Source: Sedimentisphaerales bacterium (GTDB lineage: Bacteria > Planctomycetota > Phycisphaerae > Sedimentisphaerales > SG8-4). Taken from it: 14,812 nucleotides of DNA. The DNA lies in NCBI GenBank assembly GCA_016928975.1, contig JAFGJR010000021.1:1-14812 (forward strand). The letters run 5' to 3'. The first letter of the stretch is position 1. Each line of letters opens with the position of its first letter. This document shows positions 1 to 6,149 of this stretch, piece after piece. The translations under genes were made by a program, and so were the position numbers. The notes under the pieces are model-generated. The model was not told the DNA's origin. It did not search any database and worked only from the letters and a program-made list of their open reading frames with translations.

Positions 1-1375
1 TCCCGTTGCCCCAGGCATAGTCGTACTCGACGCGGAAGAGCACCCACTCGCTCTGCCACCAGGTGATGTAGGGGCCGACCTGCCAGCAGTATGGATGGCT
101 TGCCGGGTAAGCCAGCGGAACGAGAGAGACACCGGGCAGAATGGCGTAATCCTTGCTTGCCGGCTCGTAGTAGTCGCCGCGGACCCCTATGATCAGGTTC
201 TGTGCGATCTTGCTCTGGAGATAGCTGTAAGCGCCCCAGGCATTGATCGTGTCCCGTCCCGAGCCATCCGGCGCGAGGATATCCCGATTCAGGACGTAGG
301 CTTCGCTCCGCCACTCGATATTCCGGTAGAGCGCCCGGTCGGCCGGCTCCCAGAGCACCGACAAATCTGCACCAAGCACGCGTGTACCCAGTGCATCATT
401 CCGTGTCACGACAGTGGTCGGGTTCACCTGGATGTCCCACTCGTCGCTCCAGCCGAACAGCCCGCTCAAGCCGAACTCCAGGTATGTGTCACGGGACAGG
501 TCGCGGTAGTTCTTGTAGTGGAACAGGAGCGACGGCGTGCCCAGGGTATCGCCATCGAACAGACGCTCGTTCTCCGGGCTCGTGACCTGGAGCGTGAGCC
601 CGTGGTGAGCGCCCGCCCATTCCGGCAGCGACCACTCCACGGAGGCGCCGGTCTGGTGGAGCCCTTCCTCGCCGAAGACCTGCCGCAGGACCAGCGGATA
701 TTGCACCTGGTCGAGCGCATCCCCATGCCAGCGGTTGACCACGCCAAACTGCTGACGGAAGCGGCCCAGGTCGAGGATCGCGCCAGGGATCAGTGTGAAA
801 TGCGAGTAGTAGGCCTCCTCCACCTCGACCTGGCCCTCCCGGTCAATCTCCAGGGTGGCCTTCATCTTGGAGAAGGGGTCGAGATAAGACTGAAAATTCA
901 CTTCCAACGCCCTCAGAAAGACATCTGAGCGTTGCCTCGTTCCATCCTGGTTTCTGTAGTAGGCCAGGAGATCGCCCGATACGCTGATCTCCGGGTTGAG
1001 TTGCTGGAGACTGAGCCCGCGCGACTTGTAGATGGTCTCCTCCGGAGATTTCTCCTGCTTCTTGGGGCCGGCCAGGCCTTCCGCCAGCGCGCGCAACCGA
1101 GCCACCTCATCGCCGGCTTCGTTCGGCTCGCCCTTGAGCGCCTGGATTTCGGCCTGCAACCGGCCGATTCGTTCCTGTTGAGCCCGGTCTTCCTCCTGCA
1201 TCCGTTCGATCTGTTTTGTCAGTTGGTCCAGTCGGTCCTGGAGTTGCCGCATTTCCTCTTGCCGGCCTGGTTCGGCGGGACCGCCCGAGATGGGCTCGCT
1301 GACTGTCGCCCGGCTCGCGGTGGCCAGAATCGCCGGCAAGAAGAAGACAGCAATCAAATACACAGCGGTTGGCAT
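1..1375 (-). CDS. Outer-membrane beta-barrel protein with N-terminal coiled coil (C-terminus outside window)
   Basis: The minus-strand frame is open from ATG 1375 to the left edge, 458 codons with no stop. The start has a perfect AAGGAGG ribosome site (1384-1390), 8 nt upstream. Residues 1-22 are a hydrophobic export signal without N-terminal positive charges. Residues 37-100 are a heptad-like coiled coil rich in Q, E, R and L. From about 126 (LNPEISVSGDLLAYY) the chain turns into alternating amphipathic strands with many aromatic residues, as in porins and TonB-type barrels. The LNPEIS start after a coiled coil resembles proteins annotated as 'zinc-regulated TonB-dependent outer membrane receptor'; that name comes from memory, and no plug domain is visible. 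It lies 136 bp downstream of, and codirectional with, a small Cys membrane protein, so both may share one promoter. Inferred role: outer-membrane channel, perhaps for metal ions. The barrel class is fairly safe; the substrate is unknown. The opposite strand is also open at 95-928 but has no signal, domain or ribosome site. Confidence 0.82.
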   Translation of the reverse strand, partial: MPTAVYLIAVFFLPAILATASRATVSEPISGGPAEPGRQEEMRQLQDRLDQLTKQIERMQEEDRAQQERIGRLQAEIQALKGEPNEAGDEVARLRALAEGLAGPKKQEKSPEETIYKSRGLSLQQLNPEISVSGDLLAYYRNQDGTRQRSDVFLRALEVNFQSYLDPFSKMKATLEIDREGQVEVEEAYYSHFTLIPGAILDLGRFRQQFGVVNRWHGDALDQVQYPLVLRQVFGEEGLHQTGASVEWSLPEWAGAHHGLTLQVTSPENERLFDGDTLGTPSLLFHYKNYRDLSRDTYLEFGLSGLFGWSDEWDIQVNPTTVVTRNDALGTRVLGADLSVLWEPADRALYRNIEWRSEAYVLNRDILAPDGSGRDTINAWGAYSYLQSKIAQNLIIGVRGDYYEPASKDYAILPGVSLVPLAYPASHPYCWQVGPYITWWQSEWVLFRVEYDYAWGNG

Positions 1376-1511
1376 ATGATTGTCCTCCTTTTCAGAGGTC
1401 CTGCATCCTTTGAAGATGGGTCGGAGACGTTAACCAACCGACCGATCTCCAATCGTCGTGGCACACGATCGCACCGGTCCAGAGCGTCTGCCTACCCGTA
1501 CGCGGAAATGA

Positions 1512-1853
1512 TCAGGAAAGCGGGAGGAGCGGTGGGGCGCGCAGGAAGATAGAACCCGCAAAGGGTGAAGTGATAGCAACCACCGAATCACAGGTGAATT
1601 CGGGCGGCATAGCCAGGGGTGTCAGCCCCGGAGTGGAATCCCAGTGAATTCCCGTCGCTTGGGCGCTGGACAAGAAATTGCAGGCCGCACACGGGCGATC
1701 GGAATCGAGCGGAGCCCGCCGGTTCGCATGGGCGGCCGGACAATCGTCATCGTGCAGAAACGGCACGGCCCACGTGATCAACACGTAAACCATAGCGATC
1801 CCCAATGCCAGGGTTCTGTACGTGCTCATCTGCTTGTGTACAAGTGCATACAT
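1512..1853 (-). CDS. Small Cys-containing membrane protein, DUF2946-like
   Basis: 113 residues from ATG 1853; an in-frame ATG at 1829 would give 105. Neither start has a strong ribosome site. Larger upstream extensions are excluded if the promoter at 1886-1915 is real, because transcription would begin near 1879. Residues 12-33 form one hydrophobic segment (signal or membrane anchor), followed by an acidic stretch HDDDC (34-38) and a CAAC motif (55-58); another Cys is at 78. The C-terminus RAPPLLPLS matches the 'RAPP' ending I associate with DUF2946-type small proteins. Those are often found beside TonB-type copper receptors in Proteobacteria (recalled, not searched). Cys38, Cys55, Cys58 and the adjacent His and Asp residues could bind a metal in the periplasm. 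It precedes the outer-membrane barrel gene by 136 bp on the same strand. Function unknown; metal handling is inference. Confidence 0.6.
   Translation of the reverse strand: MYALVHKQMSTYRTLALGIAMVYVLITWAVPFLHDDDCPAAHANRRAPLDSDRPCAACNFLSSAQATGIHWDSTPGLTPLAMPPEFTCDSVVAITSPFAGSIFLRAPPLLPLS
1833..1844. repeat. Short inverted repeat in the leader of the Cys protein
   Basis: CTTGT-GT-ACAAG is a 5-bp perfect dyad. It lies downstream of the promoter and immediately before the alternative ATG at 1829. It could be an operator or chance; nothing in the window identifies a cognate regulator. Confidence 0.25.
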
Positions 1854-1885
1854 AGTTGTCGCCTGCGATTCCGTCAGCGTATGGG

Positions 1886-1915
1886 ATTCTATGCGTCCAC
1901 AAACGGGTGTGTCAA
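1886..1915 (-). promoter_or_regulatory. Sigma70-type promoter of the small Cys protein / barrel unit
   Basis: On the minus strand, TTGACA (1915-1910) and TAGAAT (1891-1886) are separated by 18 bp. The -35 box matches consensus fully and the -10 box differs at one base. The predicted start is near 1879, leaving a leader of about 26-50 nt depending on which ATG is used. Confidence 0.65.
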
Positions 1916-2144
1916 GCATGAACAGGAGAATTGTGCAGGGGCCCGAGACCATCGTTCTCCTTGCTGCCGGTACCGCGCTGTCGCTGGAGTCCATGGCGAT
2001 TCTCCGTGTTCCTGGTGCGATTTGGCTGCGGCCATGCTCGTGTGAACGCGTGGCGTTTCTGCCTGGTTCCCTCGGCCGGGAACAGAGATGAATTCCTCCT
2101 CATTGCCTTTTGCTTTGGGCCCATCCATGCTATGGTGGAGCCTT

Positions 2145-2152
2145 GAAAGGAG
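2145..2152 (+). promoter_or_regulatory. Ribosome binding site fixing the GH127 start
   Basis: GAAAGGAG lies 7 nt before ATG 2160. The in-frame ATG at 2088 has no such site, so 2160 is chosen; it also places a hydrophobic signal peptide at the N-terminus. Confidence 0.7.
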
Positions 2153-2159
2153 CATAACG

Positions 2160-3719
2160 ATGCTTGGTACTATCCTGGCTGCCTTGGCGCTTGCCATGCC
2201 TGTCATCACGTGGGAGAAGGCAAGCTCCGTCCCTGTCTCAGCGACTCTGGACCCGGTCATGGCGGACAAGACGTCGCCCATAACACCTGCCGCTGTCGAA
2301 GTCTCCGGCTTGCTGGGCGAGCGGATCCGTGCCCACGCCTTCAACCGCATCATGAACATCGACGAGGACGTGCTGCTCGGCGGTTTTCGGTCACGGCCGG
2401 GCTCTCATCCCTGGATTGGCGACCCCGAAGCCGTGACCGCATGCCGACGGGCCGGGGACCTTCTCGCCTCGGTGTTTCCACGTGAGCGGAGCATCCTCAA
2501 GGCGGGAACCCACGTCGGCATGGCGGCGACCTCAGTTCTCGAGCCAATCGTGCTGCTCTACCGGGCGACGGGCGAGCAGAAGTACCTGGACTTCGCTCTG
2601 TACATTGTCAGTTCCTGGGACGAGCCGGGCGGGCCCCAAGTCCTGTCGGCCATGCTCAAGGACAAGACCGTTCTGGCCGTCGGGAATCGCAAGGCTTATG
2701 AAATGCTCTCCAACTATGTCGGCCTGTGCGAGCTCTATCGAGCCACGGGCAAGGCGGAGTTCCTCCAGGCTGCCCAGTACGCCTGGGAAGACGTGAATGC
2801 CAAGCGGCTCTATATCACGGGCGGCGCCAGTGCCGGCGAGCACTTCCAGCTTGACGGTCGGCTCCCCAACGATGTCGGCTCACACATTCAGGAGATGTGC
2901 GTCACCACGACCTGGATGCAGCTTTGCTGGCAGCTCTTTCGCCTGACGGGTGAAGAGAAATATGCGGCGGCTCTCGAACAGGTCCTGTTCAATGAAACGC
3001 TCGGCGCGCAGAAGCCTGACGGATCGGGCTACGCCTACTTCACCCCCCTGGAGGGGCAGAAGCCTTTTCGGCCGGATTCTCCCGGGACCCGTGACATGGA
3101 CTGCTGTAATTCCTCCGGACCGCGTGCACTGGGCTTGGCGCCGACCTTCCTGGGCACGGTAGATGACGATGGCTTTCGCATCAATACATTTGCCCCGGCG
3201 TGCTGGCACGTGACCATGAGTGGCGTGCCGGTCACGATTACGTTGAGAGGCGGCTTCCCAAGTGACGGCGTCGGTACGATTCGGGTGGACCCACAACGCG
3301 ATGCGAGCTTCACTCTGGCTCTTCGGATTCCGCGCTGGACGTCAAGGGCTCGTGTGCGGGTCGGCGACGAAGTCTTCCAGGCCGAACCGGGGACATACCT
3401 GACGGTCGAACGCCTGTGGCGGCACGGCGCTGTGGTGGAGTTCTCCTTCCCATTGGTTCCGCAAGTCCGTGTCGGCTCGGGCTCCAACGAAGGCCGCGTG
3501 GCGGTGACGGCAGGGCCCCTGGTCCTTGCCCTCGATCGAGCGGACAATCCTGGAATCCGAATCCCGCAGTACGTTGCGCTGGTGGGTCTGACGGCGAAAG
3601 ACCTGGCGTTTGAAAGCCAGCCTCCGGTGACAATCCCGCACAAGCCTTCGCCTCGTGTGCCGAATTGGCGGCATTCGGAGAATAGCAGATATTGGCTCAT
3701 CTACGGCGGTCGGAGATAG
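2160..3719 (+). CDS. GH127-family beta-L-arabinofuranosidase-like protein, internally shortened
   Basis: 519 residues. GH127 enzymes (type member HypBA1) release beta-L-arabinofuranose using a zinc-bound cysteine nucleophile. Residues 1-20 look like an export signal. The family core is clear: NRIMNIDEDVLLGGF (63-77), AGTHVGMAATSVLEP (115-129), KAYEMLSNYVGL (178-189). Catalytic positions aligned by eye with HypBA1 are all present: acid/base Glu227 (GEHF), zinc ligands Glu245 and Cys247 (EMC), and the CC pair Cys315-Cys316, the first being the nucleophile. A beta-sandwich domain follows to the C-terminus. Oddity: WIGDPEAV (about 85-92) joins directly to TACRRAGDLL. In relatives I recall, roughly 80 residues of the alpha-barrel lie between these points. 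The C-terminal end (RYWLIYG) also looks compressed. The frame is intact. Activity is uncertain; the family call is strong. Confidence 0.88.
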   Translation: MLGTILAALALAMPVITWEKASSVPVSATLDPVMADKTSPITPAAVEVSGLLGERIRAHAFNRIMNIDEDVLLGGFRSRPGSHPWIGDPEAVTACRRAGDLLASVFPRERSILKAGTHVGMAATSVLEPIVLLYRATGEQKYLDFALYIVSSWDEPGGPQVLSAMLKDKTVLAVGNRKAYEMLSNYVGLCELYRATGKAEFLQAAQYAWEDVNAKRLYITGGASAGEHFQLDGRLPNDVGSHIQEMCVTTTWMQLCWQLFRLTGEEKYAAALEQVLFNETLGAQKPDGSGYAYFTPLEGQKPFRPDSPGTRDMDCCNSSGPRALGLAPTFLGTVDDDGFRINTFAPACWHVTMSGVPVTITLRGGFPSDGVGTIRVDPQRDASFTLALRIPRWTSRARVRVGDEVFQAEPGTYLTVERLWRHGAVVEFSFPLVPQVRVGSGSNEGRVAVTAGPLVLALDRADNPGIRIPQYVALVGLTAKDLAFESQPPVTIPHKPSPRVPNWRHSENSRYWLIYGGRR

Positions 3720-3842
3720 CTCTATTGGCGGACGGGCGGCTCACACGACTCTCTTCGAAGAAAATCGGGCTCCGTGCGTCTTTGCACATAGAAGCGTCGG
3801 CATCTCAGTCGCCGGCTGCGCAGATGGACACAGGAGCTTGTC

Positions 3843-4358
3843 ATGGTTGAGCCACAGAGTGAGGCTATCTATCGGGAAGTCCAGCGGTGGAGTCTCACGT
3901 CTCGGTGCCTGTTAATGGCGTTGTGCCTCTTGGGTGTGGCCGGCGGGGTCGTTTCCGCAGTCGTGATACTCACGCGGGACACCTGGCAATGGGCTTCGCT
4001 GCCTGTTGTCGCGTTCTGCGGAATTCTCATTCCGATGGGCGTCGGCCTTCTGATCTGGGTTGCTCGACTCGAAACGGAGGTTCGCCAGGACGGGCTGTAC
4101 ATCCGCTATGTCCCGTTCCACCGGCGTTTCAGGCGGTTCGCGCTACAAGACCTGAGCGAATACCACGTTCGCACGTATCGACCGCTCGTTGAATACGGGG
4201 GCTGGGGCATCCGATACGGCTGGAAGGGCCGAGCCTACAATGTCAGTGGCAATCGAGGCGTGCAGCTTATATTCAAAGATCGCCGCCGGCTGCTTGTCGG
4301 CTCCTCAAGACCGTCTGAGCTTGAAGCGGCAATCCGCTCGATTGTCCGTGAGAATTGA
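3843..4358 (+). CDS. DUF6141-family membrane protein
   Basis: 171 residues, with AGGAG (3832-3836) 6 nt before the ATG. Two membrane helices (about 21-43 and 49-74) are followed by a cytosolic beta-rich, PH-like domain. Family hallmarks as I know them are an N-terminal YREVQRW (10-16), ETEVRQDGLYIRYVPFHRRF (77-96), and the near-invariant EYGGWGIRYGWKGRAYNVSG (117-136), then VQLIFKDRRRLLVGSSRPSELEAAI. Length is normal for the family. Biochemical function is unknown. It sits 123 bp after the GH127 gene and 71 bp before a zinc-ribbon gene on the same strand, so cotranscription is possible. The DUF number is from memory; the motif match is confident. Confidence 0.82.
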   Translation: MVEPQSEAIYREVQRWSLTSRCLLMALCLLGVAGGVVSAVVILTRDTWQWASLPVVAFCGILIPMGVGLLIWVARLETEVRQDGLYIRYVPFHRRFRRFALQDLSEYHVRTYRPLVEYGGWGIRYGWKGRAYNVSGNRGVQLIFKDRRRLLVGSSRPSELEAAIRSIVREN

Positions 4359-4429
4359 GGTCGACATTCCGCTCTGCCAGGGATGTTGGCACGTGGGCTC
4401 TATCCGATGACTCGACGGGGAGACAACTC

Positions 4430-4609
4430 ATGATGCAGTTGGAAACGAGAGAAGATGTTCAGCCGATCTGTCCGCATTGCCTGACGGAGCTAAGGGCTCT
4501 CTGGACGCAGATGATCAGCGGAATTTTGGGCAAACGCTATGTGTATTTCTGCCCCCATTGCCGCAAGGTGCTCGGGGTGTCCCACCGCAAGGGTTTCTGG
4601 ATGGGATAG
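4430..4609 (+). CDS. Small double-CPHC zinc-ribbon protein
   Basis: 59 residues starting ATG ATG at 4430; either Met could be used. GGGGAG (4417-4422) is 7 nt upstream. Two CPHC knuckles (residues about 14-17 and 41-44) should bind one zinc ion as a ribbon. Between them is LTELRALWTQMISGILGKRY, and the C-terminus is the striking basic-aromatic KVLGVSHRKGFWMG. I recall similar orphan proteins of about 60 residues ending this way in planctomycetes but know no function. No signal peptide, so cytosolic. It could be a nucleic-acid or protein adaptor; this is inference only. It lies between the DUF6141 and DUF362 genes. Confidence 0.75.
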   Translation: MMQLETREDVQPICPHCLTELRALWTQMISGILGKRYVYFCPHCRKVLGVSHRKGFWMG

Positions 4610-4624
4610 CCGGAGAACACGCGT

Positions 4625-4798
4625 ATGTTGACAATCGTCACCGGGTCGACAGAGGGGCTGTCGCAGGCGTTGCAACGTCTACTTTTTCGTGGACAACCCG
4701 GCGGCGGGGGAGTACACAAGATGCGTGAGAACGGCCCGAGGGCCTTGCTATGCATTTTGGCAGAGAAGCAGCGTCGCCTATTCCATGGGAGGAAGTGA
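4625..4798 (+). CDS. Possible small ORF of unknown function
   Basis: 57 codons with GGAG (4612-4615) 9 nt upstream; the stop TGA ends 2 nt before the DUF362 start. Its last codons carry the GGGAGGAAG ribosome site of the next gene, an arrangement compatible with translational coupling. The product (MLTIVTGSTEGLSQALQRLL at the start, Gly4 in the middle, then a basic tail) matches no family I recognise. About two thirds of its codons end in G or C, not clearly higher than random for this DNA. It may be a real coupled leader or simply open intergenic sequence. Confidence 0.28.
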   Translation: MLTIVTGSTEGLSQALQRLLFRGQPGGGGVHKMRENGPRALLCILAEKQRRLFHGRK

Positions 4799-4800
4799 CG

Positions 4801-6042
4801 ATGCCACACGAAATCACGCGACGTAACATGATGAAGCGAGCGATCGGCACGGCTGGTCTCGTGGCTGGCCTCCCGCCCATCGCCGCCTGGCAGGCGCACT
4901 CCGCCTGCGCAGCGTCATCCGCAACGGAGGCACCAGCCAACGCTCCGAGCGCACCTGTGGCGATCCAGCGGTGCGAGTCCTTCGAACCCCAGTTGTTTCG
5001 AAGAAAGCTGGATGCCGTGCTGGATCTGATCGGGGGGATTGGTGCTCTCGTCCGAGCCAAGACCGTCACGATCAAGATCAATCTGACGGGCATGAGCTGG
5101 GACCCTTGCTGCGGCCTGCCCGCCCAGGAGACCTACATCACTCACCCCTCAACCCTCGCTGCCCTTTGTGCCGCACTGAGTGATGCAGGGGCTCGGCGGA
5201 TTATCGTAGTCGAGAACTACTACCGCGACGAGCCCCCCGAGGAGATTCTTGCAGCCGCTGGATGGGACATCGCGGCCATCAGGTCCGCCGGCGGGCACAG
5301 GGTCAGCTTTGAGGATGTGCGCAACCGCGGGTCATGGCCGGCCTATAGCCGTTTCAAGGTTCCCTGGGGTGGATTCATCTATCCAGCCTTTGACCTGAAC
5401 CAGCGATTCGAGAAGACGGACGTGCTGGCATCGCTCTCGAAGCTGAAACAACACACCTGTGCCGGTGTGACGATGACGATCAAGAACATGTTTGGCAGTA
5501 CCCCCTGCGCGTTGTACGGGAACGATGCCCCGAACGAGAACGCTTTGGTCCACAGGACCTCCATGTTCCACTCAGGTCGCAAGCGTCCGTCGGCGGGAGT
5601 CCCTGACGAGCTCGCGCATGGTTTGTCCAACTCGGCGATGGTGCGAGTGCCCCGGATCGTGGCCGACATCTACGGGGCTCGTCCGGTGGATCTGACCGTC
5701 GTAGATGGCGTTCGCACGCTGGCGGGAGGGGAAGGGTCATGGAATAGGGGGATCAGGATGGTCGAGCCCAAGGTGCTGCTGGCAGGGCGAAACGGAGTGT
5801 GCGCCGACGCGATCGGTACAGTCGTGATGGGATTTGACCCGCAAGCTGCAGACACGAAACCTCCATTCCCTGGTCACAACTACTTGAATCTCCTGGCGGC
5901 GGTGGGGATGGGAACGAACGATCCGAGCCGGATCGAGGTTCTCGGCCTGTCGTTGAAGGAGGCGATGTGTCCGTTTGATCCGGCACGAGCCCGGTCACGG
6001 ATGAGATATGACCAGACGTCGGATACATCCGTGGTTGTGTAG
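4801..6042 (+). CDS. Tat-exported DUF362-domain protein
   Basis: 413 residues. The start is fixed by GGGAGGAAG (4787-4795) just before ATG 4801. The N-terminus ITRRNMMKRAIGTAGLVAGL (5-24) is a twin-arginine signal, so a folded, probably cofactor-bearing protein is exported. DUF362 hallmarks in order: KINL (92-95), HPSTLAALCAALSDAGARRI (115-134), SKLKQHTCAGVTMTIKNMFG (213-232), VVDGVRTLAGGEG (300-312), CADAIGTVVMGFDP (334-347). Unlike some relatives it has no C-terminal 4Fe-4S ferredoxin domain. Cysteines at 58, 103-104, 123, 220, 236, 334 and 390 could bind a cluster or metal. The reaction is unknown for this family in planctomycetes. It converges with the GHL10 gene, 107 bp apart. Confidence 0.88.
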   Translation: MPHEITRRNMMKRAIGTAGLVAGLPPIAAWQAHSACAASSATEAPANAPSAPVAIQRCESFEPQLFRRKLDAVLDLIGGIGALVRAKTVTIKINLTGMSWDPCCGLPAQETYITHPSTLAALCAALSDAGARRIIVVENYYRDEPPEEILAAAGWDIAAIRSAGGHRVSFEDVRNRGSWPAYSRFKVPWGGFIYPAFDLNQRFEKTDVLASLSKLKQHTCAGVTMTIKNMFGSTPCALYGNDAPNENALVHRTSMFHSGRKRPSAGVPDELAHGLSNSAMVRVPRIVADIYGARPVDLTVVDGVRTLAGGEGSWNRGIRMVEPKVLLAGRNGVCADAIGTVVMGFDPQAADTKPPFPGHNYLNLLAAVGMGTNDPSRIEVLGLSLKEAMCPFDPARARSRMRYDQTSDTSVVV

Positions 6043-6149
6043 GCACGTTATTGGATCATTCAAGCGAAGGCAAGCGAGGGCTCCCCGGACGGAGCGATGG
6101 GCACAGGATTGAAACCAGGGGTCGTCCACTTGCCAGGTCTCGCCCCGTG

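Larger units (their letters stand above)
1854..2159. other. Divergent intergenic region
   Basis: This 306-bp gap lies between the minus-strand Cys protein and the plus-strand GH127 gene. It holds the minus promoter at 1886-1915 and, on the plus strand, a weak extended -10-like TGCTATGGT (2128-2136) just before the GH127 ribosome site. Reading frames through it on both strands lack ribosome sites and recognisable content. Confidence 0.5.

Noticed and set aside
95..928. Plus-strand open frame of 277 codons
   Set aside because: It is opposite the minus-strand outer-membrane barrel gene, which has a signal peptide, coiled coil and perfect ribosome site; the plus frame has none of these.
1839..1848. 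TACAAGTGCA as a BlaI/CopY-type operator (TACAnnTGTA)
   Set aside because: One mismatch in a 10-bp motif, with no regulator of that family in the window; too weak to call.
1854..1994. Longer N-terminus of the small Cys protein
   Set aside because: The TTGACA-18-TAGAAT promoter lies inside this extension, so it would not be transcribed from that promoter; no ribosome site precedes its starts.
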